64,000 nt of DNA from Algibacter miyuki (GTDB lineage Bacteria > Bacteroidota > Bacteroidia > Flavobacteriales > Flavobacteriaceae): NCBI RefSeq assembly GCF_030409805.1, contig NZ_JAUFQP010000007.1, forward strand, positions 372,001 to 436,000, written 5' to 3'. The notes beneath the pieces are model-generated. The model searched no databases, was not told where the DNA came from, and worked only from the letters and a program-made list of their open reading frames with translations. Shown one piece after another: positions 1 to 9,037 of this stretch; the stretch's first letter is position 1, and every line of letters starts with the position of its first letter. A program made the position numbers and the translations under genes.

Positions 1-1034
1 CTATTTTCGAAACCAATTCGGGCACTTTACCGCAACAAGATTTCACTTACGTGGAAGTTGAAGCTGGGCAAGGCACCTACGCTTGGATAGATTATAACGA
101 AAACGGCATTCAGGAACTAGACGAATTTGAAATTGCAGCATTTCAAGATCAAGGAAAATATGTACGTGTATTGCTACCCAATCAAGTCTATATTAAAACG
201 CACCAGAACAGGTTGAGCCAAACGTTAACTATAAACCCATCGAAATGGACGGTTTCAAAAAAGAAATTTGAGCAGTTTTGGTCGCACTTCTACACACAAA
301 CCGCTTATTTAATTGATCGGAAAATAAAGCGTGAAGGTGCACAATTCAACCTGAATCCTTTTGAAAAAAACTCCAAAGACCAACTGGGGCTGCAGCTAAA
401 TTTTAGAAACGTATTGTTTTTTAATAGAGGTAAACAACATTACACTACGTCGTACACTTATTTAGACAATACCACGCGCAGTGTGCTTTCCATAGGGTTT
501 ATTGAAAACAGTGTTCAAAGCCATCAACTGCATTTCAATCATAAAATATCAGGAAATTGGCTCGTTAATTTACTATCAACTTTTGAAAATAACGAGAGTA
601 TTAGTGAAAATTATTCAAGTCGGAATTACAACTTTGATGAAACCAGACTGAACCCAAAATTATCATATTTATTTAATGATAGTTCTAGTTTTGATATCTT
701 CTATCAGTTTGAAGATAAAACCAATACTATCGGTGATTTAGAATCATTACAACAACAAAAATATGGCGCATCTTTCACGTTAAACAATAAAGATAAAGGA
801 GCGATAAATGGTGAGTTTAACTTTCTTTCCAATCAGTTTGAAGGTTCCGCAAGCACACCTGTAGCCTACCAAATGCTTGAAGGTTTACAGCCTGGAAAAA
901 ACTATACTTGGACGCTTTTAGCTCAAAAAAAACTGACTCGTTTTTTAGATTTAAACTTTAGCTACTTCGGAAGAAAAACAGAAACGAGTAAAACCATACA
1001 TACAGGATCGTTTCAACTGAAAGCGTATTTCTAA
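1..1034 (+). CDS. C-terminal part of a large outer-membrane/surface protein (5' end outside window)
   Basis: The reading frame is open from the first bases of the window, so the true start lies upstream; the first in-frame GTG at 51 is not a convincing start. About 343 residues are visible. Near the N-terminal end of this piece is an EF-hand/dockerin-like calcium loop (DYNENGIQELDEFE). The rest alternates polar and aromatic residues without transmembrane helices, and the last residue is phenylalanine after a beta-type strand, as in outer-membrane beta-barrels. I do not recognise a named family; proteins of this look are common hypothetical proteins in Flavobacteriia. The stop overlaps the stop of the convergent M28 peptidase gene by 4 bp. 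An outer-membrane location is an inference. Confidence 0.75.
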   Translation, partial: IFETNSGTLPQQDFTYVEVEAGQGTYAWIDYNENGIQELDEFEIAAFQDQGKYVRVLLPNQVYIKTHQNRLSQTLTINPSKWTVSKKKFEQFWSHFYTQTAYLIDRKIKREGAQFNLNPFEKNSKDQLGLQLNFRNVLFFNRGKQHYTTSYTYLDNTTRSVLSIGFIENSVQSHQLHFNHKISGNWLVNLLSTFENNESISENYSSRNYNFDETRLNPKLSYLFNDSSSFDIFYQFEDKTNTIGDLESLQQQKYGASFTLNNKDKGAINGEFNFLSNQFEGSASTPVAYQMLEGLQPGKNYTWTLLAQKKLTRFLDLNFSYFGRKTETSKTIHTGSFQLKAYF

Positions 1035-1957
1035 AACCCAGATTGGTCTATTTTTTCGAATACCTTCATAATAGTTTCCACAGCATGGATATAGAATTCA
1101 GGTTGAATATTCTCAAAATCGTCTGTTGGTTCGTGGTAGTCTTCATGATCGGCCACTCCAAAATACAAAAAAGGCACTTTCTTTTTATGAAAATTGGCAT
1201 GATCGGAAGAGTAAGTCCAATTTTCTAAGCCATCGAAACCATCATGCCCTTTGACAAGCTTGATCTTTTTGCTGATTTCAACTTCAGAAACCATGTTTTT
1301 TAAAATTTCATTATAAGCTGTTCCTACAACGAATAATTCATTTTGATGGCTACGCCCAATCATATCCATATTCATGTTTAAAACCACGTTATTGTTTGTC
1401 ATTATAGCAGTTTTCACAAAATACTCAGAACCTTTTAAACCTAATTCTTCAGCATCAAAAGCAGCTAAAATTACACTGTGCTTAGGCGGGTACTTTTTTA
1501 AATATTCAGCAAAACTAAATAAAGCTGATACTCCCGAAGCATTATCATCTGCGCCATTATATATCTTACCGCGCTTTACCCCTTCATGATCGTAATGCGC
1601 ACTTATAACGATGTATTTCTTCTCAAAACCTGAACCTTTAATTAAACCTAAAACATTAACACCATCATAATCCTTATTACTTCTAGAAAACTGAAATGCT
1701 TGCTCGTAATTTTGAACTAATGGTAAAACATCTAAACTATAAAACTGGTTTACAATATACTTTCTAGCTTTTATTCCTCCATCTGTACCGGTTCGTCGCC
1801 CTTCAAAAGCATCAGATGATAAGGATTTTAAGTGTTTCAACAAGGCTGTTTTACTAAATAAAGCATCGGCATTAGTACAAATTTGTGAATTTCCTTCAAT
1901 CGAAAACAAGAGGCAAATCGATATAATAATTGTTAAAAATTTGGGCATAAAAAGCAA
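1031..1957 (-). CDS. M28 family zinc aminopeptidase, exported
   Basis: 308 residues with an N-terminal signal peptide (about residues 1-25, ending near GNSQ). The M28 zinc ligands can be followed in order: HYDHEG near residue 121, NGADDNASG near 138, DAEELG near 169, an Asp in NMDMIGR near 197 and a His in DYHEPTDDF near 277. Family members remove N-terminal residues from peptides using two zinc ions; an extracytoplasmic, nutritional role is likely. A second in-frame ATG three codons in (MPKF) is an alternative start. It lies alone between a convergent gene and the terminator of the sdh operon, so it probably has its own promoter. Confidence 0.9.
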   Translation of the reverse strand: MLFMPKFLTIIISICLLFSIEGNSQICTNADALFSKTALLKHLKSLSSDAFEGRRTGTDGGIKARKYIVNQFYSLDVLPLVQNYEQAFQFSRSNKDYDGVNVLGLIKGSGFEKKYIVISAHYDHEGVKRGKIYNGADDNASGVSALFSFAEYLKKYPPKHSVILAAFDAEELGLKGSEYFVKTAIMTNNNVVLNMNMDMIGRSHQNELFVVGTAYNEILKNMVSEVEISKKIKLVKGHDGFDGLENWTYSSDHANFHKKKVPFLYFGVADHEDYHEPTDDFENIQPEFYIHAVETIMKVFEKIDQSGF

Positions 1958-2045
1958 TGATATTTAATTTTTCATCTGAATGAATATACTCATATTTGGT
2001 AAAATAACAGCGGCTTTTTTCGCAATATCACAACCATTATGAACC

Positions 2046-2083
2046 AAAAAATCGCCTAAAAATTTCTTTTTAGACGATTTTTT
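2046..2083 (-). terminator. Rho-independent-type terminator of sdhCAB
   Basis: A 17-bp stem (2046-2062 with 2067-2083, one C/A mismatch, TTTC loop) lies 18 bp past the sdhB stop. It is flanked by A and T runs on the two sides, so the minus-strand transcript ends in U residues. Confidence 0.75.
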
Positions 2084-2100
2084 AAAATGTTATTATAAAA

Positions 2101-2841
2101 TTAAATAGACGCTTTCATCAGCTCTCTATTCATTCTAGCAATATTATCTAATGAAATACCTTTTGGACATTCCACTTCGCAAGCACCTGTATTTGTACAG
2201 TTTCCGAAACCTTCCAAATCCATTTGCGCTACCATGTTTTGCACACGTTCTGTAGCTTCTACGCGACCTTGTGGCAATAATGCATATTGAGATACTTTAG
2301 CACCAACAAACAACATCGCTGACGAGTTTTTACACGTAGCAACACAAGCTCCACAACCAATACAGGTTGCTGCATCCATCGCTTCATCGGCTGCTATTTT
2401 AGAAATAGGAAGTGAGTTAGCATCCTGAGTGTTTCCAGAAGTATTAACAGAAATAAATCCGCCAGCTTGCTGAATACGTTCAAATGCCATTCTATCGACA
2501 ACTAAATCTTTAATTACTGGAAATGCTGCTGCTCTAAATGGCTCGATAGTAATGGTGTCGCCATCTTTAAACATACGCATGTGTAACTGGCAGGTTGTTA
2601 CCCCACGATCAGGACCGTGCGCTTCGCCATTGATATACATAGAACACATACCGCAAATTCCTTCACGACAATCGTGATCGAAAGCCACAGGCTCTTCTCC
2701 AGAATTTACAAGTTGCTCGTTTAGAACATCCATCATTTCTAAAAAAGACATATGATCTGAAATATCAGTTACTTTATAATCGACCATTTGACCCTTTGCA
2801 TTTGAGTCTTTTTGTCTCCAAATTTTAAGTGTTAAATTCAT
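2101..2841 (-). CDS. sdhB: Succinate dehydrogenase/fumarate reductase iron-sulfur subunit
   Basis: 246 residues. It passes electrons between the flavoprotein and the quinone site of respiratory complex II. The plant-type [2Fe-2S] ligands are in CREGICGMC plus a downstream Cys in the TTCQLH region. The bacterial ferredoxin-type part has [14 protein letters not shown] and [14 protein letters not shown] for the [4Fe-4S] and [3Fe-4S] clusters. The layout fits the Wolinella-type enzymes usual in Bacteroidota. It is the last gene of sdhC-sdhA-sdhB, 11 bp after sdhA, and is followed by a strong terminator. Confidence 0.97.
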   Translation of the reverse strand: MNLTLKIWRQKDSNAKGQMVDYKVTDISDHMSFLEMMDVLNEQLVNSGEEPVAFDHDCREGICGMCSMYINGEAHGPDRGVTTCQLHMRMFKDGDTITIEPFRAAAFPVIKDLVVDRMAFERIQQAGGFISVNTSGNTQDANSLPISKIAADEAMDAATCIGCGACVATCKNSSAMLFVGAKVSQYALLPQGRVEATERVQNMVAQMDLEGFGNCTNTGACEVECPKGISLDNIARMNRELMKASI

Positions 2842-2852
2842 AGTGCCTTTTA

Positions 2853-4865
2853 TTATTTGTATGAACGTTGTTTAAGTTCAATATCTTTAAATTCTAATTC
2901 TTCTTTATGTAAAACCGCATCGGCAGGTTCTCCTTTATATTCCCAAGCTGAAACAAAAGCAAAATCTTTATCGTTACGTTTTGCTTCTCCTTTTTGAGGA
3001 CCATCTAACTCCGCAGATTCTTCTCTAAAGTGTCCACCGCAAGATTCTTCTCTAACTAAAGCATCTTTAGCGAATAACTCACCAAGTTCTAAGAAATCGG
3101 CAACACGACCGGCTTTTTCTAACTCTGGGTTCATTTCATCAGCAGTTCCAGGAACCATAACATCTTTCCAGAATTCTTCACGAATGGCTTTAATTTCAGC
3201 CATAGCTTCTGTTAAACCTTTAGCGTTACGTGCCATCCCAACTTTATCCCACATTACTTTACCTAAGCGTTTATGGAAATGATCGACAGTTTTTGATCCT
3301 TTATTATTGATAAAGAAGTTAATTTGATCTTTAACTGCTTTTTCAGCTTCGTCAAATTCTTTAGTTTCTGTTGAAATTTTTCCGGTACGAATATCATTTG
3401 ATAAATAATCACCAATAGTATAAGGTAACACGAAATAACCATCGGCTAAACCTTGCATTAAAGCTGAAGCTCCAAGGCGGTTGGCACCGTGATCGGAGAA
3501 GTTAGCTTCACCAATGCAGTATAAACCATCTACCGTTGTCATTAAGTTATAATCTACCCAAACACCACCCATTGTGTAGTGTGTTGCAGGATAAATCATC
3601 ATCGGTGTTTTGTATGGATTCTCATCTACGATTTTCTCATACATTTGGAATAAGTTTCCGTATTTAGCTTCAACAATCGCTTGCCCTAATTCGTATATTT
3701 TAGCTTCAGAAGCATTTGTAATATTATGAATTTTAGCTTGCTCTTTTCCGTAACGTGAAATAGCAGATTCAAAATCTAAATACACTGCTTCGCCTGTAGC
3801 ATTAACACCATAACCAGCATCACAACGTTCTTTAGCTGCACGAGATGCAACATCACGAGGGACTAAGTTACCGAAAGCAGGGTATCTTCTTTCTAAGTAA
3901 TAATCTCTTTCTTCTTCAGACAAATCGGTTGGTTTTTTACGACCTTCACGAATTGCCATAACATCTTCCATGTTTTTTGGAACCCAAATACGTCCATCAT
4001 TACGTAAAGACTCAGACATCAACGTTAATTTAGACTGATAATCTCCCGAACGCGGAATACATGTTGGGTGAATTTGAGTATAACAAGGATTAGCGAAATA
4101 CGCTCCTTTTTTATGAATTTTCCAAGCTGCAGTAGCGTTAGACCCCATAGCGTTTGTTGATAAGAAATATACATTTCCGTATCCACCAGAAGCAATAACA
4201 ACAGCATGTGCTGAATGTCTTTCTATTTCACCAGTAATTAAATTACGAGCAATAATACCACGTGCTTTCCCGTCTACTTTTACAACGTCTAGCATTTCGT
4301 GACGGTTAAACATTTCAATTTTACCACGCGCAATTTGGCGGTTCATTGCCGAATATGCTCCTAATAATAATTGCTGTCCAGTTTGTCCTTTAGCATAAAA
4401 TGTTCTGGATACTAATACACCACCGAATGAACGGTTATCTAAAAGTCCGCCATAATCACGTGCAAAAGGAACTCCTTGTGCCACACATTGATCAATAATA
4501 TTTGCAGACACCTCAGCTAAACGATAAACGTTAGCTTCACGTGAGCGATAATCGCCACCTTTTACGGTATCGTAAAATAATCTATATGTAGAATCGCCAT
4601 CACCTTGGTAATTTTTCGCGGCATTAATACCACCTTGAGCGGCGATAGAGTGCGCACGACGTGGCGAATCTTGATAAGCAAATGCTTTTACATTATATCC
4701 TAACTCGGCTAAGGTTGCAGCGGCTGAGCCACCTGCTAAACCTGTACCTACAACAATAATGTCGATGTGACGTTTATTTGCTGGGTTTACCAAGTTTATA
4801 TGATTTTTATAATCTGTCCATTTATCTTTAATTGGACCTTTTGGTACTCTTGAATCTAAAGCCAT
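2853..4865 (-). CDS. sdhA: Succinate dehydrogenase/fumarate reductase flavoprotein subunit
   Basis: 670 residues, the usual length for Bacteroidota. It oxidises succinate to fumarate, with covalent FAD. The dinucleotide-binding motif [17 protein letters not shown] is near residue 38. The flavinylation histidine is in [14 protein letters not shown] near residue 72. The capping and catalytic regions carry HPTCIPRSG and [10 protein letters not shown]. It is the middle gene of the sdhCAB operon, 12 bp after sdhC. It acts at the cytoplasmic face of the inner membrane, linking the TCA cycle and the quinone pool. Confidence 0.97.
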   Translation of the reverse strand: MALDSRVPKGPIKDKWTDYKNHINLVNPANKRHIDIIVVGTGLAGGSAAATLAELGYNVKAFAYQDSPRRAHSIAAQGGINAAKNYQGDGDSTYRLFYDTVKGGDYRSREANVYRLAEVSANIIDQCVAQGVPFARDYGGLLDNRSFGGVLVSRTFYAKGQTGQQLLLGAYSAMNRQIARGKIEMFNRHEMLDVVKVDGKARGIIARNLITGEIERHSAHAVVIASGGYGNVYFLSTNAMGSNATAAWKIHKKGAYFANPCYTQIHPTCIPRSGDYQSKLTLMSESLRNDGRIWVPKNMEDVMAIREGRKKPTDLSEEERDYYLERRYPAFGNLVPRDVASRAAKERCDAGYGVNATGEAVYLDFESAISRYGKEQAKIHNITNASEAKIYELGQAIVEAKYGNLFQMYEKIVDENPYKTPMMIYPATHYTMGGVWVDYNLMTTVDGLYCIGEANFSDHGANRLGASALMQGLADGYFVLPYTIGDYLSNDIRTGKISTETKEFDEAEKAVKDQINFFINNKGSKTVDHFHKRLGKVMWDKVGMARNAKGLTEAMAEIKAIREEFWKDVMVPGTADEMNPELEKAGRVADFLELGELFAKDALVREESCGGHFREESAELDGPQKGEAKRNDKDFAFVSAWEYKGEPADAVLHKEELEFKDIELKQRSYK

Positions 4866-4877
4866 ACTATTATAAGA

Positions 4878-5555
4878 TTAATGGTTAAAAAAGTGATAAA
4901 GTGCTATAAAAATAAACCCTAATGGGATAATAATAGAATAGGCTTTACCAATATTTTGTAATGTTTGTTTTCTTCCTGCTGTAGATCCCATAGATTGGAA
5001 AGCAGATGTAAATCCATGCATTAAGTGTAATGCTAAAAACACAAAAGCAATAACATAAGCAATAACACGTGCAGGGTTTGCAAATTTATGAACCAATTCT
5101 TCATAGTAACGAAAACCTTCAACACCTTCCATGGTTCCAGACCAATCGCCTTGAATAAATTTCGTGTTAATTTCTGGAAACCAAAAATCGATAAAGTGCA
5201 ATACCACAAAGGCCAAAATAGCTACACCAGACCAAATCATGTTTCTACTCATCCACGAAGAATTTGCAGCACCATTATTTTTAGCGTAATTAACGCCATT
5301 TGCTTTTTTGTTTTTAAGTTCTAAAATGAAACCCATAATAAAATGGAATACCACACCAAAAATTAAAACAGGTTGCAAGGCAAATTGCACTAAAGGATTT
5401 GTCCCCATAAAATGTGACACTTCATTAAAAATATCTGGACTAAATACCGACAGGATATTAATTGCAAAATGTTGTAACAAGAAAAACATGAGGAAGAATG
5501 CAGAAAGTGCCATAGCAACTTTTCTTCCAATTGAAGATTTAAAAAATCCGCTCAT
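4878..5555 (-). CDS. sdhC: Succinate dehydrogenase cytochrome b558 subunit
   Basis: 225 residues with five predicted membrane helices, the single-anchor diheme architecture that replaces SdhC plus SdhD in this enzyme class. Candidate heme-ligand histidines sit within helices at LLQHFAIN, VVFHFIMG, VVLHFIDFW and LALHLMHG. It is first in the operon, and a good promoter (5584-5614) lies about 30 bp upstream. Its role as membrane anchor and quinone-reducing subunit follows from the family and the neighbours. Confidence 0.95.
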   Translation of the reverse strand: MSGFFKSSIGRKVAMALSAFFLMFFLLQHFAINILSVFSPDIFNEVSHFMGTNPLVQFALQPVLIFGVVFHFIMGFILELKNKKANGVNYAKNNGAANSSWMSRNMIWSGVAILAFVVLHFIDFWFPEINTKFIQGDWSGTMEGVEGFRYYEELVHKFANPARVIAYVIAFVFLALHLMHGFTSAFQSMGSTAGRKQTLQNIGKAYSIIIPLGFIFIALYHFFNH

Positions 5556-5583
5556 TATTTTAAAATTAGTTTATATATACTAA

Positions 5584-5614
5584 CAAAGGTAATGACCACA
5601 TGTATTTTTAACAA
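5584..5614 (-). promoter_or_regulatory. Promoter of sdhCAB (Bacteroidota type)
   Basis: Read on the minus strand: TTG, 20 nt, then TACCTTTG (CAAAGGTA at 5584-5591 on the plus strand). This fits the Bacteroidota pattern TTG-N19-TAnnTTTG with one extra spacer base. It is about 29 bp upstream of the sdhC start. Confidence 0.6.
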
Positions 5615-5659
5615 GCTTTAAAGCGGGTTTTATTTTGTATTTAGAATGATTATAATTAA

Positions 5660-5711
5660 AAAACTCATCCTATGAAATCTATAATTATACAGAAAACATA
5701 GGATGAGTTTT
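5660..5711 (-). terminator. Terminator of the secreted metalloprotease gene
   Basis: A perfect 15-bp stem (5660-5674 with 5697-5711) and a 22-nt loop, 32 bp past the stop at 5743. The stem ends in A/T runs, so it could work in both directions. A 17-nt direct repeat (5627-5643 and 5707-5723) overlaps its outer side. Confidence 0.75.
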
Positions 5712-5742
5712 ATTTTGTATTTAAAACCTTAAAAGAAAGGCT

Positions 5743-7503
5743 TTATTTTACTACTAATTTTTTAGTAATAGATGTGATATCTGAATGAATATTAACGAAA
5801 TAAAGTCCGCTAGAAACCCCGGATAAACTGATGGTTTTAAGACCTGAATTATTAGACACATCAACCTTAGACACTAAACGCCCATTAACATCGTAAACCA
5901 TTACTTTTTCAACATTTACTGAAGACGCATTTTTGATGAAAAACTCATTTTTTGCTGGGTTTGGATATAATTCAATACTACTTTCTAAAACATCTTCATC
6001 GATACCTAATGTACATTTATAAGTAGCCATTAAAGGATACTCACAAACTACATTAGTACTACTCAACTCCTGAATAAGATGACCTGCTTCTTTATTTCCA
6101 TCATTAAGAGTTCTTATCACTTGACCACTACCGAAATTAAAATCCATAGCATCATTATTATCATTAACATGATCTAACAATTGCGCATGCCCAAGCTCAT
6201 GGAGCGCAACACTTTCAAAATCTATCTCGAAAAATATTCCATTTTGATTCTCACCAAAATACCATTCTTCAAAACCATCATCATTATCAAGATCGGCAAA
6301 AACCATATCAATTTCTGCAACAACCCAGTTTCCATCACCGTTACAACTCCTCTTATACACTAAAGTGGTAAGTCCTAAATAGCCTTGATCACCTAAACCT
6401 TCGCTAAAACCAATAACATTTAAACCATCTATTCCTGCTTTAGAAACCGATGTATTATCACCGAAAACCCAATTAATCCCAGTTTCACAACGCCAGTTTT
6501 CAAAAGCCCTCGTAAAAGATGCTAAAGCTGGAGCATTATTTATTAAACTCGTACTTCTATTCCAAACGAAAGCACCACCATTAGCACCATAATGCTGAAC
6601 CATAAAAGCATTTACTTCATCATCATAATTAAGCACTGCATAAGACACCGTTAATATGCCATCAGACTGCGCTAAACCTTCATTTGCATCAACAATAGTT
6701 ACAGCACCAGTACCCGCTAAAGAAGGCACTTCTACTGTTATCTCAGTATCTTTCCATGTTAAAACTTGAGAATCTAAAGCATATACAACACTTTCACCAC
6801 CGTCAATAGTGTTAGCAAATCCAACTTTTCCTTTTTCAGTACCAAAATCGGTACCTGTAATTGCTAAAACCTCTCCTGTTCCTGCCGTTACAGGCTTTTC
6901 AGAAAACGATATATTTTCAGCAGCCAAAAGTCCTTTACTTTGAGCCGTCTTATTTAAAAACTTCGCAACGCTAAATTCTAAAACTTCAGAAACACCTACT
7001 TTGGTTTCATTTGTTATTTCTTTATAAAGCACCGCCTGAATACCTTCTTTTTTATTAAAAGGATTTGTTGCAACATCTTCGATTAAATTATATTTATAAA
7101 AACCCTGCACTCCGCTATACGCTTTAAACGTATTACTTTTAGACGATTCGTCATTATACAAGGTAAATACCCCAACGTCGTTTAAATTTAAATTTAAATT
7201 AGGCATAATTTTCACCGCCGTGTCACCAACAATCCCTCCCGGTGTCACAACTTCTACTGTTCGAGATTGCTCTCCTTTGAATACTTTATAAACCTCTACA
7301 GTATTAACTGTATAAATTTCGGTGTGTTCTGCATTCCAGAAAGATTCTTTCGAAATCACTTTTCCTTCAACAACTAAGCTAGACGCTTCAATTTGCTGTT
7401 CCAAGGGAATTTCCTTCAACATAACTTGAGCGCTTAAGCTAGCGAGCCCAATAAAACTAGAAAATACTGTAAGAAGTATTTTTTTTGTAGTAATTTTCTT
7501 CAT
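5743..7503 (-). CDS. Secreted zinc metalloprotease-like protein with type IX sorting domain
   Basis: 586 residues. A signal peptide (about 1-25) is followed by an N-terminal domain with no clear family. An IPT/TIG-like Ig domain follows at about residues 200-290 (GTDFGTEKGKVGF, SLAGTGAVTIVDANEG). A metalloprotease-like region carries the zinc motif HELGHAQLLDH (HExxHxxxxxH, metzincin type) near residue 440. The C-terminus is a type A type IX secretion sorting domain (ELYPNPAKNEFF through TKKLVVK). It is probably exported and surface-bound or released as a protease. I see no close named relative. It stands alone, with its own terminator. Confidence 0.85.
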   Translation of the reverse strand: MKKITTKKILLTVFSSFIGLASLSAQVMLKEIPLEQQIEASSLVVEGKVISKESFWNAEHTEIYTVNTVEVYKVFKGEQSRTVEVVTPGGIVGDTAVKIMPNLNLNLNDVGVFTLYNDESSKSNTFKAYSGVQGFYKYNLIEDVATNPFNKKEGIQAVLYKEITNETKVGVSEVLEFSVAKFLNKTAQSKGLLAAENISFSEKPVTAGTGEVLAITGTDFGTEKGKVGFANTIDGGESVVYALDSQVLTWKDTEITVEVPSLAGTGAVTIVDANEGLAQSDGILTVSYAVLNYDDEVNAFMVQHYGANGGAFVWNRSTSLINNAPALASFTRAFENWRCETGINWVFGDNTSVSKAGIDGLNVIGFSEGLGDQGYLGLTTLVYKRSCNGDGNWVVAEIDMVFADLDNDDGFEEWYFGENQNGIFFEIDFESVALHELGHAQLLDHVNDNNDAMDFNFGSGQVIRTLNDGNKEAGHLIQELSSTNVVCEYPLMATYKCTLGIDEDVLESSIELYPNPAKNEFFIKNASSVNVEKVMVYDVNGRLVSKVDVSNNSGLKTISLSGVSSGLYFVNIHSDITSITKKLVVK

Positions 7504-7619
7504 AATAACAATTTAATTTACAAATGGATGAGGGAGAGCTAATTAGAGATGCGCAATTTACTGTTTTTTGATGTTATTTCCATGCTTTTTTTTCACAAAA
7601 ACACCAATAAATAAATCAT

Positions 7620-7627
7620 TATTTTTG
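7620..7627 (+). promoter_or_regulatory. -7 element upstream of aminopeptidase P gene
   Basis: TATTTTTG matches TAnnTTTG and lies 30 bp before the ATG at 7658. It falls inside the longer in-frame extension that begins at 7568, and therefore argues for the shorter start. No good TTG box is visible 19 nt upstream. Confidence 0.45.
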
Positions 7628-7657
7628 TATTTCAAATTACACAATAAAAGATACCGC

Positions 7658-8950
7658 ATGAAATATCATCCAATTAATTCAGACTTATTCATCAAGAATA
7701 GACAAAATTTCGCTAATAAAATGATGCCCAATAGCTTAGCTGTATTTAACTCTAACGACATCTACCCTATTAGCGCAGATAGCACCATGCCTTTTGAGCA
7801 GCACCGAGACATTTTTTACTTAAGCGGCGTAGACCAAGAAGAAAGTATTTTGGTAATATTCCCCGATTGCCCGAAAGAAAAGCACCGAGAAATTTTATTT
7901 CTTAAAGAAACAAACGAACATATTGCTATTTGGGAAGGCGAAAAACTAACCAAAGACAAAGCTTTTGAAACCAGTGGAATAAAAACGGTATACTGGCTCC
8001 AAGATATGGAAAAAGTCATGTTCGAAATTATGACACAATGCCAAACCGTTTACATAAACACCAACGAACATTACCGCGCTAACGTAGAGACAGAAACCCG
8101 AGAAGATCGTTTTTCTAAATGGTTAAAAGATAAATACCCTGCACATCAAGTTGCTAAAAGCAACCCCATCCTACAAGGATTACGCTCTATAAAAGACCCG
8201 ATTGAATTAGACTTAATCCAACAAGCATGTGATATTACAGAAAAAGGATTCCGACGAATTTTAGGTTTCACAAAACCTGGTGTTTGGGAATTTGAAATTG
8301 AGGCAGAATTTATGCATGAATTTTTAAGAAATCGCTCTAAAAAATTCGCGTACACTCCCATTGTAGCCTCCGGAAACAATGCTAACGTGCTTCACTATGT
8401 TGAAAACAACCAACAATGTAAAGCAGGCGATTTAATTTTACTAGATGTTGGTGCAGAATACGCAAACTACTCTAGCGACATGACCAGAACCATCCCTGTT
8501 TCTGGACGTTTTACAGATAGACAAAAAGCAGTATACAACGCCGTATTAAAAGTTAAAACTGAAGCAACAAGCATGCTGGTTCCCGGAACGGACTGGGCAC
8601 AATATCATGCTGAAGTTGGAAAAATAATGACCAGCGAACTCTTAAATTTAAACCTGTTAGACAAAGCCGATGTTCAAAATGAAGATCCAGATTGGCCAGC
8701 CTATAAAAAATATTTCATGCACGGCACAAGCCACCACATGGGATTAGACACACATGATTACGGCATACTCACAGAGCCAATGCAAAAAAACATGGTGTTT
8801 ACTGTAGAACCGGCTATTTATATCCCGAAGGAAGGATTTGGTATTCGCTTAGAGGATGATGTGGTGATTCAAAAAACCGGAGAACCTTTTAATTTAATGA
8901 GAAACATTCCGTTGGAAGCTGATGAAATTGAAGATATCATGAACGCTTAA
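7658..8950 (+). CDS. pepP: Aminopeptidase P family (Xaa-Pro aminopeptidase)
   Basis: 430 residues from the ATG at 7658 (MKYHPINSDLF). The frame is open to an ATG at 7568, but the extra 30 residues are not protein-like and overlap the promoter. It releases N-terminal residues that precede proline, probably in the cytoplasm. It has an AMP_N domain (about 1-150) and a pita-bread metallopeptidase domain. Metal ligands are visible: Asp in LLDVGAEYANYSSDMTRT, His in HGTSHHMGLDTHD, Glu in VEPAIYI and Glu in GIRLEDDVV. It is monocistronic, convergent with lysC across a shared terminator. Confidence 0.93.
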   Translation: MKYHPINSDLFIKNRQNFANKMMPNSLAVFNSNDIYPISADSTMPFEQHRDIFYLSGVDQEESILVIFPDCPKEKHREILFLKETNEHIAIWEGEKLTKDKAFETSGIKTVYWLQDMEKVMFEIMTQCQTVYINTNEHYRANVETETREDRFSKWLKDKYPAHQVAKSNPILQGLRSIKDPIELDLIQQACDITEKGFRRILGFTKPGVWEFEIEAEFMHEFLRNRSKKFAYTPIVASGNNANVLHYVENNQQCKAGDLILLDVGAEYANYSSDMTRTIPVSGRFTDRQKAVYNAVLKVKTEATSMLVPGTDWAQYHAEVGKIMTSELLNLNLLDKADVQNEDPDWPAYKKYFMHGTSHHMGLDTHDYGILTEPMQKNMVFTVEPAIYIPKEGFGIRLEDDVVIQKTGEPFNLMRNIPLEADEIEDIMNA

Positions 8951-8977
8951 ACCAACACAAAAAAAATAATTCAATAA

Positions 8978-9008
8978 AAAAAGGGTCGTTAAAAAAACGA
9001 CCCTTTTT
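8978..9008. terminator. Bidirectional terminator between pepP and lysC
   Basis: A 13-bp stem (8978-8990 with 8996-9008) around GGGTCGTT/AACGACCC with a 5-nt A loop. A and T runs on the two sides suit both converging transcripts. Confidence 0.85.
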
Positions 9009-9037
9009 GCTTAGAAAAAAAATAATTATTAAAATGT

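Noticed and set aside
7568-7657. N-terminal extension of aminopeptidase P
   Set aside because: The extension overlaps a -7 element and the extra residues are not conserved-looking; the ATG at 7658 gives a normal AMP_N start.
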